Positions 13,688-24,632 of a stretch of DNA of 64,000 nucleotides are shown here, one piece after another. Every line of letters begins with the position of its first letter. Within the stretch, counting starts at the first letter, position 1. A program made the translations under genes and the position numbers. This stretch comes from Homalodisca vitripennis. Its lineage: Eukaryota; Arthropoda; Insecta; Hemiptera; Cicadellidae. Below the pieces are notes generated by a model that worked only from the letters and a program-made list of their open reading frames with translations, was not told the origin of the DNA and did not search any database. Location: contig NC_060207.1 of the NCBI RefSeq assembly GCF_021130785.1, positions 189,804,001 to 189,868,000 of the forward strand, written 5' to 3'.

Positions 13688-15298
13688 CACTCTAACTTTG
13701 ACTTTGTACATGTATAATATTAGCAGGTAATAGACAGTTAAAACAGTTGGCACGTGTTAGTACCCAGGCGATATTCATAGGAGATGATGAGGTCAGTTCT
13801 GACGGTGTAGGCGTGACACTCGAGTGTCGGGAGTGGACATAACCCGAATAGGTGGGTCGGGCACTCTCTAGCCTTGACTGTACATGTATAAAACGTGAAG
13901 ATAATGGACAGTTACACCAGTTCGGCACGTGTTTGCACACAGATGATGTTCCCGAGAGATGATGAGGTCAGTTCTGACGGTGTAGGCGTGACACTCGAGT
14001 GTCGGGAGTGGACATAACCCGAATAGGTGGGCCGGGCACTCTCTAGCCTTGACTTTTTACATGTATAAAACGTGCAGATAATGGTTACAGTTACACCAGT
14101 CGGCACGTGTTTGCACACAGATGATGTTCCCGAGAGATGGTGAGGGCGGTTCTGACGGATGTAGCCGAGAGACTCGAGTGTCGGGAGTGGACATAACCCG
14201 AACAGGTTGCGGGCACTCTTTAGCCTTGAACTTTGTACATGTATAAAATGTGCAGATAAGGACAGTTACACCAGTCGGCACGTGTTTGCACACAGATGAT
14301 GTTCCCGAGAGATGGTGAGGTCAGTTCTGACGGTGTAGGCGTGACACTCGAGTGTCGGGAGTGGACATAACCCGAACAGGTGGGTCGGAGACTCTCTAGC
14401 CTTGACTTTTTACATGTATAAAATGTGCAGATAAGGACAGTTACACCAGTCGGCACGTGTTTGCACATAGATGATGTTCCCTAGCAGATGATGAGGTCAG
14501 TTCTGACAGTGTAGGCGTGACACTCGAGTGTCGGGAGTGGACATAACCCGAACAGGTGGGTCGGAGACTCTCTAGCCTTGACTTTGTACATGTATAAAAC
14601 GTGCAGATAATGGACAGTTACACCAGTTGGCACGTGTTTGCACACAGATGATGTTCCCTCGGAGATGATGAGGTCAGTTCTGACGGTGTAGGCGTGACAC
14701 TCGAGTGTCGGGAGTGGACATAACTCGGACAGGTGGGTCGGGCACTCTCTAGCCTTGACTTTGCACATGTATAAAACGTGCAGATAATGGACAGTTACAC
14801 CAGTCGGCACGTGTTTGCACACAGATGATGTCCCTAGGAGATGATGAGAAGGTCAGTTCGACGGTGTAGGGGAGAGTCTCAAGTGTTGGGAGTGCACATA
14901 ACTCGGACAGGTGGGTTGGGGATTCTCTAGCTTAATACTTTGAACATGTATACAAATGTGCAGATAATGAACAGTTACACCAGTTGGCACGTGTTTGTAC
15001 CCAGGCGATGTTCATAGGAGATGATGAGGTCAATTCTGACGGTGTAGGCGTGACACTCGAGTGTCGGGAGTGGACATAAACTCGGACAGGTGGGCCGGGC
15101 ACTCTCTAGCCTTGACTTTGTACATGTATAAAATGTGCAGATAAGCACAGTTACACCAGTCGGCACGTGTTTGCACACAGATGATGTTCCTGAGAGATGA
15201 TGAGGGCGGTTCTGACGGTGTAGGCGAGAGACTCGAGTGTCGGGAGTGGACACAACTCGGACAGGTGGGCCGGGCACTCTCTAGCCTTGACTTTGCAA
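13688..15298 (+). repeat. Tandem array, nine units of about 176 bp with a perfect palindrome
   Basis: Each unit carries a bgatgatgaggtcagttctg-like block (first base varies), the palindrome GACACTCGAGTGTC, cgggagtggacataac, ctctctagccttgacttt, tacatgtataaaa and gtcggcacgtgtttgcacac. The palindrome or its remnant lies at 13815, 13990, 14169, 14343, 14519, 14696, 14873, 15052 and 15228 (spacing 174-179). The array ends abruptly at about 15298. Minus-strand open frames here are shadows that change frame every unit. Confidence 0.92.
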
Positions 15299-16903
15299 TT
15301 ATTGTAATCATACTGCGTCAGGTTGGCCAACTCAGGCCTCAGAAAGCGTTGGAAGCCTCTGAGCGAGTTGATGTGTTTTGTAAAGATGTTCTAGTTACGA
15401 TTCTTTATGTCATGTTCTTGATTTACATATTTCAGTTTCGAACGATGAGCGCTAACCTTCCTTTTCTTAAGGACGGTATATAATACGTGTAATTACATAG
15501 TTATTATATACAAGAGGACAAGAAGACTGTCCTAGCACATATTCCTTTATTTCATCTTTAATAAGTTCATTATAAGCAAATACAGTTGAATTCATATAAC
15601 TCTCTATTTGGCGAGTTATTATGTACTCCTATTGTCTTAGTAGTCAGTTTGGGCTGAAATCAACATAAAATCACATAGTATTATATTTTTATGAACATTT
15701 AGTAATTTGTTAAAGTATAAAATTAAAAAAAAAAAAAATAATACAATGCATCCGTAAAGAAATAAGTAAAATAGCGTAATGTAGTATATTTATCAGATTA
15801 TTTTAATTTATATTTTAAGCCTGCCAGAGTAAAAATACTTGTTTACAAAATGAAAATCTTCACAGCGATGAAACTCTGATTGCGGTTCTGTTTGATTACC
15901 GCTAACAGGGAGGTAAATATCTCCCTGCGTTTGTACTGAACGTTTCTTTAAATATGCCTTTTGCATTTTCATGCCTTTACTTGCAAAGGTAAGAGGATTA
16001 GATAAGAATTTACTTAAAAATAATGCCGATGGAGAATGTAGTTCTCACCATCTTGATATTTTATTTCCTTTAATTTACAAATTCTTAATTTAAAATTAAT
16101 TTTAAGACTTCGTATAAATTCACTATTGAATCAGCTCTTTATAAACAGGTTCCAGATATTTCAAAGCCAATACTAATACATTTTCTAAATTAAAAAGCAA
16201 TACAGGACTAGCTATAGTACACAATGTTAACACTCTCAGTCCCACGTAAAGGTTCATAGTAAAGATATCTATACTTTTTATAAAGTAACATAGACGTTTT
16301 GGTACTGAAAGTTTAGTGTTAATAAGAAAAGACACCGGGACATTTAACTTTATTAAACCGATATAACTGAGTAACAAATGTTACCAAGCAATCCAACCTT
16401 CGTCTCATATATTACTGTCTCATGCTAAAATATCATATAATTTGTATACGTCTGTTAGTACTGCGATTTGATATTTTTTACAATGAATATTCACGAGATC
16501 ATCGAAAAACGTTAGAATTTATTTTTAACTTTAGTTTTGATTTTGAAGTTACCTCAAATCAATAAGGTTCTTGCTTGGATAATAGGAACCTATGTACCAA
16601 GAACAACGACAGGATTTTAGGAAGGTCTGTCCTTAATTCATTAACATACATAAACTGGTGCTCGAAATGTATATTTGATTCCAAACGTGAACTAATATAA
16701 TGTACCACCATGTACTGATTTGGGTGCGTACATTGTGAAAGAGTAGATACCATCACGTTGACGGGTAGAGGTACAATTCTAATGCAAAGTAGTCGTAAAC
16801 AGAGTTCATACGTCGGGCGCGTCGTTAACAGTCCATTAATCATAATCAAACTATTAAGCAACAGACTGATGACGTCACGCATCATCATATTTGCTTTTGC
16901 GGC
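15299..16903. other. AT-rich intergenic DNA, no gene seen
   Basis: A small hairpin, AGGGAG-gtaaatat-CTCCCT, lies at about 15908-15927. Open frames at 16123-16377 and 16559-16921 have no recognisable domain and no supporting splice signals. Confidence 0.6.
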
Positions 16904-17010
16904 ATGCAAATATGTCCTCATGTTTGGTACATCCTAATTACTGTCAAGAGCTCAGAGTGTGGTTCAACTATTAGTCGCACAATGGTGTCAAGTTTGTAAT
17001 TGGCATTGAT
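16904..17010 (+). repeat. Dispersed repeat pair member B
   Basis: Aligns with 11738-11862 through atgcaaatatgtcctcatgt, ttggtacat, gtggttcaactattagtcgc and gtgtcaagtttgtaattggc. It stops about 30 bases before the mariner terminus at 17041. Confidence 0.55.
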
Positions 17011-17040
17011 TAACTTCGCATTATGCTCATTAAAAATATA

Positions 17041-17280
17041 CGAGGGTCGTCCACAAAGTAACCTCCGTTTAGAAATAAAAAATAAACCAGTTGAGATACA
17101 AAAAGTTTATTATATAAATGTTAAAACTACAGCTTTTCTCTACTTTTCTACATATTCACCATACAAATTCAAGCACTTATCATATCTTTTAACAGTTTTT
17201 GAAATTCCGTCTTTAAAAAAATCTGCCGTAGAAATTACGTATTTATGTTTAATGTCGTTCTGGAAATCCACTTGGCAAAT
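17041..17280 (-). mobile_element. Mariner-family transposon fragment (3' end and terminal repeat)
   Basis: The terminus CGAGGGTCGTCCACAAAGTA at 17041, preceded by TA, is of the mariner type. Reading inward on the minus strand gives the extreme C-terminus of a mariner transposase. No matching second terminus was found within a few kb, so the element has been truncated; the break is near 17280. It adjoins a dispersed repeat (16904-17010). Confidence 0.8.
17140..17278 (-). pseudogene. Mariner transposase C-terminal fragment
   Basis: On the minus strand the frame reads DFQNDIKHKYVISTADFF, then KDGISK and RYDKCLNLYGEYVEK, and stops at TAG 17142-17140. The pattern of a Lys/Arg-Tyr-Asp-Lys-Cys-Leu core followed by Gly-Glu-Tyr-Val-Glu-Lys is characteristic of the last residues of many insect mariner transposases. 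The DNA-binding domain and the D,D34D catalytic residues are absent, so this is a non-functional scrap of about 46 codons from a protein normally near 350 residues. The open frame on the opposite strand is a shadow. Confidence 0.78.
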
Positions 17281-17633
17281 ACTAGTAATATTTCCTAGTT
17301 TTCTTAATTATTACCTCAATTGTTTAATTATGTACACACTAATAAAAATAATTTGTAAAATTTTTGTTGTTACCTAACAAGACGTATTTATTATTTATTA
17401 ATCAGTAAGGTGGGAACTAACACAAAGAAAGTTTATGTATTTGTTGAAAAATGATTTGATAGCAAAGGTTTTATTACTTAAATGTATTACCACGATTTAG
17501 ATTAGTTTGTACTTACAACTGTGTGTAATTACTTCTTCTAGTCATGAATTGCTTTTGGGGAATAATAAATTTGAACAAATTTCCAAATTAGGAGCCCATT
17601 GTGGAAATTATAACATTTCGTTTAAATATGGCG

Positions 17634-17722
17634 AGCCTTTCAAAATAAAAAAAAATCTAAACGCCATTTATGGACTTAAACAAACTAGACAGGTATTTTG
17701 GAATGTTTATAACGTTTCCTAA
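17634..17722 (+). pseudogene. Possible Ty1/copia reverse-transcriptase fragment
   Basis: The plus-strand frame reads PFKIKKNLNAIYGLKQTRQVF and then WNVYN, stopping at 17722. The AIYGLKQ core followed a few residues later by W resembles the conserved copia-type segment (K-x-x-K-A-L/I-Y-G-L-K-Q-x-x-R-x-W). No YVDD box, integrase or LTR was seen nearby, and the open frame upstream to 17507 shows no further homology I can name. The match rests on about 16 residues, so it is tentative. Confidence 0.42.
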
Positions 17723-17764
17723 CGTTTTGTTATAACCCATATTTTCCGTATTTAGTTATAACCC

Positions 17765-17905
17765 CTGACGGCTTTCGAAATATTGAGTACATGTAAATAT
17801 CACATGAGAAATAAATTAATAATATTTCAGCTGTCACAAACGCGACCTAATTCTTCATATCAAGACGGACGAACTATTGTCTATATAATAAATCATTAAA
17901 ATATA
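17765..17905 (+). repeat. Dispersed repeat pair member E
   Basis: Contains attgagtacatgtaaatatc, acatgagaaataaattaata and tttcagctgtcacaaacgcg, aligned with 58530-58650. A shorter match (gatatggattacatgtaaat) occurs near 58285. Confidence 0.5.
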
Positions 17906-18136
17906 GACTAAAATGTAATACAAACATTTAGTTCTATCTTAGTGAATTCGATACAATTCTTGGAGATTTGTTTTTTTTCATTACGTGTCCATTACATATA
18001 TGTACTCTTATATATAAATGAATATTTCTTTAACAGTTGTTATAGTATTAATAAAGAATTATAGTTTATCATGTTTAAAATGTAATGTTATCAATCCTAA
18101 ATGGCAGTTTGATATTTATATTTGTATTTTTTACGT

Positions 18137-18138
<2 letters not shown>

Positions 18139-18217
<79 letters not shown>

Positions 18218-18302
18218 TCCCTCTCTCTCTCTCCCTTTCTCTCCCTCTCCCCCTCCCTCTCCCTCTCCCTCCCCCTCCCTCTCCCTCTCTCTCTCCCTCC
18301 CT

Positions 18303-18345
<43 letters not shown>
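18139..18345 (+). repeat. (CT)n microsatellite, about 207 bp
   Basis: Almost pure CT with interspersed CCCT blocks. Three overlapping open frames of Ser-Leu or Pro-Leu come from it and are not genes. Confidence 0.97.
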
Positions 18346-18348
<3 letters not shown>

Positions 18349-21300
18349 TTCCGTCTTCGGTAAGGGATTCCTAATTATAGTGTTTTAACATAAAAAAATT
18401 AATAACAGGTTATCCATAATAGTAAATGTCGACATTATTGCTGCATTTTACCAATAACCCAAGAAATGGATTGAGACGTCAAAATGTACTTCAGTTAATT
18501 ATAAGAGCTTAAGCGCTTGATAAAGTAAAAGCTAATTCGGAGACAACTTTGACATTTAATAATTGGAGGTTGAATGTTTCAACAAGTAATTAAGTACTTT
18601 TTGACTTCCAATAATGCCTATCAGTTCTCAAACACCAGACCTCTTTTATAAATCAGGAAAGTAATTATATAGCTTTTGTAGTCATCTACTCGTATATAAA
18701 TCTTATCGATGGCAACCAAATATAACTCACTAAAATAAGTTAAAATTTCGGCCATGAAGCGAAACATTAACTACGTACTGCAAGTAAAACATCTTTTATT
18801 TTAAGTATTTTTTTACATAAAATATGCACAGAAGCTTTGCAGGGGTTTAATGAAATCATTAAATTAATTAATAACATAGGTAGCACTTCATTTAAACATT
18901 TGCAAGAACTTTGATAAACAAGTGAATGCCTTAATTAATGATCTCACCATTAATGTTGCTGTGTATGCATAAGTCTTGCTATTAACTTTTATTGCAACAT
19001 GTCTTAATCATTGGATTAATAAATTAATGTTCAATGTATCAAATTCATTCCTAGATTTTTAAGTTACAACTACAGGTGCTAGGTTAATAAATATAGCACC
19101 AAATGCAAATCTGTGCATGTACCTCATTTATTAAATATGGAAAAGTAATGACTTATTTAAATATTACCGCTATTTGGCATGCGAAGGTATACGTCAAGAA
19201 GACGTTTGAGTTATGAAAACATAGAAACAACTGGGTTCACGATTTATCAATTGATTACACTATTTCAAGGTTAACTCTTTAATATTCAAGGTGTATTTAA
19301 TTTCAACGGCCTTAACCTATGATCCTAGCTCAAATGAACGTCGAATATAGTGTGTATTTAGTGGGTTGTATGGTTTTTTCCTAGTTAGTATAATTGTTTG
19401 AATCTTACTCAAAACTAAACGAATTTCACCGAAATAGGCATAAAAAAGATATATGCTTAATGCAGGCTGTATTTAACTTGTTACTTCACATTTGACAAGT
19501 TTGTTTGACCGAATAAAGAAAACAACTAGTGACATGAAATTTAAAATATATTTGAATAATAATATTCAGCACGTTATATTACACTAAAACATATTATAGG
19601 CCTATTAAACTTAAAAAGTTATATTTTTACAATCTAAAATTACAAGTCCTAGAGTCCTATACTACTTACATATAGCAAAAACAAATTAAGACTTGGATAC
19701 TGTGTTTAAAAAATGTATCTAACAGTCTTCTTGTGTGTGGTTTCGAACAAGGCATTTATACGCTATACCATGTGTTGCGTAACAGGCTTCGTTGATTTTG
19801 TACACAGTAAAAAACAATTTGTAAGAAAATATTTAAAAAAACTGTTTTTATAACTGCTTAATTAAAACAAATGAATTGTTCAAAACAGTGGGTTTATAAC
19901 ATTTGAACAAATTAATAGTCTTGTTTTGTAAAGTAATAATGTATAATGTATCTTTCTGAGGATATAGGCAGTTTATAATAATAATAACAATAACCCCACT
20001 GAAAAGGTTCCAAAGTTTGGCAGGGATTTCATCCTAAGTCGGAATTTAGTTGTACGCTGTTCTCTTTAAATCATAACAGATTAATTTGAGTCGTCTCAAC
20101 ATTGAGAGCTTTGTGCTGTGGGGAAGCACTTATATTCAAATATAAGACCGGTTACATTTGAAAATAATTTGGCCATTGATAGCACAACATAATTGAGATC
20201 ATTCACCAACGTTTGGAAGTGTTACCAAATATATAAAATAAAATATCTCAACTTTATAAAGCATAACTTTGAGTTGTTCAGCACCATTGCTGGTAAGAAC
20301 TGTTATTTAGGCTCAACCTAATGTTTTAAAGATGGGTACTTGAATAAGAGAGGAGATATCAGTTTCCGAAACGTCGATTTCAAGTTTTTATTAACAAAAC
20401 ACTTTTAATAATGAACGTTGCAGAACATATTATAAATTATAAACATATTATAAATATACGTTTAAAATGTACTCAAAGATTACATAAAAGTTTTCATAGT
20501 GGAGTTCAAATCAGGGGTAGCTTCAAAGTCCGGCATCTAAATTGGTACGAATTCTAAACAGAAACCTCCAGAAAGGGGTTTTGTTACAAAATTCGAAGTA
20601 ATTTGCGGCGTGTGACTGCCACTGTGAACGGGTCAGTCAGTGTGAAAGGTATAGTCATCTGACCTTTGACCGAGGATCAGTCAGTTTGTCAGTGGACGGA
20701 TTTTTGCAGAAGCAGTCAATTCAGCAGTCTGGTCGTGCATGCTCTCCGACTCTTGTAGTAGGACGGACGTGTATTCAGTGAGGCTTAGTAAATATTTTAC
20801 TTGACCATCTCGGAAAACACTATTGTTAGTCGCAAATTAATTATGATGTGCTAAACGGGTTAGATGGGGGAATACGGGTAGCATGAAAATGCACCGGAAC
20901 ATTTAGATATAGCTTTGATATGTTATTATATTACAGTTACGTAAAATAATCAAGTTCGCTAGTGGAGTATCCCGAAATAAATACCGATCAGATTCAGGGA
21001 ATTTAATAATTGCTTCTCCTGTGACCACCACGCGCAGAACTCTCATCTGGTCATCGATGCTTCATCACCAACGGATATCAGTTTCATGTCTAATATTAAA
21101 ACACCCACATCCTCACAAATTACTTGATGATTTGATATTTTTAGTATGGTGAAAAACATATCTGTTCTATTATTTTGTATTTATTTAATTTAACATTGCT
21201 TTATTAATTCAATGTGAAACCCCTAAAGGAGTATATAAACCCGTTTATTACAATTTAATAGTTGTAGAAACTTTGATTTTTTAGAAATCTGTTAACTAAA

Positions 21301-22559
21301 ATAATTTAATAAAAATGTTTATGAAAAATCATAACTCCCTTAATTTCTAATTGATTTAAACTAAACTTAGTGGCAAAATGGTACGCACACATACTTTAGA
21401 TATGTTCCTTGGGGTGTACACAAATACTAATATACCATATTATATATAAGAACAAACATCTGAAATTTAAGAATATTATAATATTAAACAATTATTAGAA
21501 AAGGAACATTAGATTTGTTTTGATTTAAAATCGAATTTCTTAAAAAAAAAAAAAAAATAGTTTGTATTGGATGTAAAATTTTGAAATTGAAAAAAATGTG
21601 TCATAATAAAGTACTTAACATTAGAGAGTCGTCCCTGAATGTAGAACCTTTTAAATACCATTCAACAAACGAGTTGTATTGAAAGAATATTTATCCAGAA
21701 TCAAGGAGTGACGATAAATGGAAAGGATCCTGAATAAATCTGCCCCTTGAGGTTAAGGATAAATCCGTCCTCCTTAAAAGTTGGACGATTGCCCAGTTTC
21801 CTTTTGTCACTGTCTCCTCGCATTTTGTAGGTGAGAAACGAACTGGAGCTCAAGTAAAATAATTTAAAGCACTATTAAATTAACATAATCTTGTATTAAG
21901 TACTGCACAAATGGGGATAAATTCAGTATAGTTTTAATTCTTTTGAACCCTACATACAACCTTGAATACATTATTGATCACTTTAAGGTATGTTTATTAT
22001 TTGGAAGGATTATGGTAATTTATATGAACAGATTACGTAAAAAAACACAAAAAGGCAATTTAAATATATGTTAATATTAATGTTTTAGCTTTGAATTTGT
22101 GATAAAATCTGTTTAATTACTTTGTTCTGTTGTGCAGTAAAATGCAGTAGTCAGGGAAACAAAATTAGCTACTTGATAAATACAAGAATATTAATATCAT
22201 CTCACAATAAGGGGAGAAAGGAGAAATCCTATTGACTGTTACAATAATTTATTATATAAAAATAATAAAAACTCATCGGGACGTTTCATAAAATTATTTT
22301 CAGCTAGTTATCCTTATCTCTAACGTAAAAATAAAGTGAACTCTCATTTAATATACCATAATAAATTCGTACCTATATTATAATAAAATTAGTAGTCTGC
22401 CCCTAATGCGATCAGAACTTAGCAGCTGGTGCTTGAGCCAACGATTATGCAACACGCTAATTATTGGAGTGCAGACTAATGCACTAATTGTATCCTGCGG
22501 AGTATACTATAGCTACTAACTGAACTGGCATAATTTAACGAGGCAGTTATTGTATTTTT
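18346..22559. other. AT-rich intergenic DNA, no gene seen
   Basis: Apart from the GC-richer stretch at 20600-20830 (DR1 site, repeated gtcagt), I see no structure. It is a long stretch without open frames, consistent with intergenic or intronic DNA. Confidence 0.6.
20660..20671. promoter_or_regulatory. Perfect DR1-like nuclear receptor site
   Basis: TGACCTTTGACC, two half-sites one base apart, the element bound by HNF4- or USP/RXR-type receptors. It lies in a local GC-richer segment (20600-20800) full of gtcagt motifs that may be a retroelement leader. Confidence 0.25.
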
Positions 22560-22830
22560 CACTGTGTCCGAGTATAAAACTGATGCCACCACAATGGCGA
22601 GAAGTGTTCTGTTGTAAATTCGCCGTTACCCGTTAGTCTCTCCTCTCACGTCCCGCCAAACCGTTAGCGCTGAGGCCTACCACAAGTCACGGCCATTTGT
22701 ACTTCCCGACAACCGCTGCGGCGAGCTGCGCTGCACACAGCCGCACTTTCCCTCGGCTGATTAGAGTCGACAAGCACCCGGCGCGCCAAACTGCACAGGA
22801 GTCGCTCGTGCAACGTCACTACTGGAAATA
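22560..22830. promoter_or_regulatory. CpG-rich island, candidate promoter or first non-coding exon
   Basis: About 270 bases are much richer in G+C and CpG than their neighbours, with runs such as gctgcggcgagctgcgctg and cccggcgcgcc. A TATAAAA lies at 22573-22579 and a short ORF (MARSVLL, 22594-22617) begins in a good context (cacaATGG). On the plus strand it could be the start of the gene whose exon lies at 29.8 kb, since an acceptor there requires an upstream exon. I saw no convincing splice donor. A transposon 5' region is an alternative. Confidence 0.3.
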
Positions 22831-23269
22831 TTGTGTTATATAATCAATGTATTTTAAATTGTGGGACCAAATTCCGAACACTCATTCCAGAACAAAACTA
22901 AACTGTAAAAGACGCGAATGCGCGGTTGTGTTGACCCACATCACTTACTTCATTATCTTGAGCCTTATATGGAAGCTTGTTGCCAGACGAGATAAATGTA
23001 TGCATTTGTTGATAATTACCCAGGAGAGCACCTCTGGTTCTTTTATTCTTGACAGTAGAACCTCCACCGGGTACAGAAAATTGATGTTGACACATTTCTC
23101 AGAATTTGACTGTTTCTGTCGAAGATACAGCTAAATTCCTGAAAAATAATTACAACTCTCAAATGCAGAACTAAAAACATTTAAGCCGAAACCCTAGATA
23201 TACGGTAAAATAAGAAATAAATTTCAAGTGGCAAGTTAGTTTAAGAATTTTTTTATCCACAGTTGCTGT

Positions 23270-24632
23270 ATTTCTTAATAGGAACAGCAACGCTGAGAGG
23301 ACTCGTCGACAGGGCTGGTCTCTTCGTCCATGGTTCTGTCTTCTGTGAGAGAGGCGGAGTTGGCCCGTATAGTGTCGGAGTTAAAAGTCTGATGAGATCA
23401 GCGTCAAAATCATCAATCATCAAAAGTCTGTGTGGTTACTCACACAATTGATCAAGATGTTATACGTTCAAGGTGTCTTCACATCTGCTTTGAAGAAAGC
23501 AAAAGTCATTCCATTAAAAAAAATAGTTACTTGACAAGTAACTATTGTCATATTTCCATTATTCCGGCCTAATCAAAATATTAGAAAAATCCTTCCTTGA
23601 TCGCTTTGAGGATTTTGGATTTAAACAAAGTAAATTGACTATTGATGCTGTCTAGAGTATCATTGACTCTGATTTAGGTGGCTTGGAGAGACAAGAACAT
23701 GTACTTAGCGGGCAAGTTGTGTTCGTGGTCTGCCTCACAGATAACATTCATCATACCTAAATGATAGAGTGTGTGCAGATCGCGAATACCCTGTCAGACG
23801 AAGTTAAAATGCCCTATAGAGTCCCCCAGGGATGAATTCTAGGGCCAGTTCTATTTCTCGTCCACATAAAAAAATGGAGTTCATCACTCCGTAATGGAAA
23901 TATGATTCAGTATGTGGACGATACGACTCTCTGTACCAGATAAAAAAAACGAAAAAGATCTTGAAATAAAAGCCTTTGAACAACTAAATGCATGTCTGCT
24001 ACATTTTTCAAGAATGCATTTAAAACAAATTGTTCAAAACCAGCGTGATCAGTTTCTATCTTCGACACCATGAAAACGAAAGGCGAATGTAATGGTCAAT
24101 GAAGCTATAATAGGAGGAGAAGAATCCACAAGTTTATTGCGATGCAGCTTGATCGAGGTCTGACATGGACCGGTTACACCGGTAATGTCTGCTCAAAGAT
24201 TGCCTCAGGAATTTATATCTTACGTAATTAATTTTGATCCTTGGATGTTTTAAAGGTAGCCTACTTTGGCCTATTAAATTAAGATTTTGGTGTGAGATCT
24301 AAATAAGCTCCCTGAAAAGATAAGACAGTTACCAGAAAAAACTTCACGGTGTCAAGGGCATTTTATAAAGTTGACAAGTTTGCGATTCAGCGCTGAGAAT
24401 ACCATCAGTAACAGAGTAAAAATAAATATTTCCATAATTCCCCTTCTTATGTCTAAAGAAAAATGGTAGTTGATGTCCGACGATCAGGTGACAAAATGTA
24501 ATGTTATCTTGATATTTATTTATTTACTTGAAATTATTTTTATTATTTATTTGCTTTCTTATTTTTAAATGACTCTAGTAAGTCAATTATTTGAAATCGT
24601 TTCCTGCAATAAAAAATACTATTATTATTAAT
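23270..24632 (+). mobile_element. Decayed, 5'-truncated LINE (jockey/CR1-type non-LTR retrotransposon)
   Basis: The copy contains only the reverse-transcriptase part of ORF2 and a 3' tail ending in caataaaaaatactattattatta at about 24605-24631, a simple-repeat 3' end typical of several insect LINE clades. No ORF1 or endonuclease is visible upstream, where the sequence becomes AT-rich and unrelated, so the copy is 5'-truncated as expected for target-primed insertion. I cannot assign the clade safely. Stops and frameshifts show that it is old. Confidence 0.88.
23290..24360 (+). pseudogene. LINE ORF2 reverse-transcriptase pseudogene
   Basis: Reading across frames gives consecutive reverse-transcriptase landmarks. 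They are EAELARIVSELK (about 23357), DEISVKII then SALKKAKVIPL (23400-23516), HISIIPA followed by a stop then SKILEK (about 23550-23590), FGFKQSKLTIDAV (about 23612-23650), and MPYRVPQG, stop, ILGPVLFLV (about 23808-23868). The catalytic YVDDTTLC follows at about 23910-23935, then AFEQLNACLLHFSRMHLK (about 23972-24020), LDRGLTWTGY then VCSKIASGIYILRN (about 24150-24230), and NKLPEKIRQLPEKTS near the C-terminus (about 24303-24345). These match fingers, palm and thumb order of non-LTR reverse transcriptases. At least four in-frame stops and several frame changes make it a pseudogene. The normal role is to copy the element RNA at a nicked chromosomal target. Confidence 0.9.

Noticed and set aside
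13692..15311. Series of minus-strand open frames encoding near-identical peptides
   Set aside because: They arise from the 176-bp satellite, shift frame from unit to unit, and have no independent coding evidence.
18018..18388. Three long Ser-Leu or Pro-Leu open frames
   Set aside because: They are translations of the (CT)n microsatellite.
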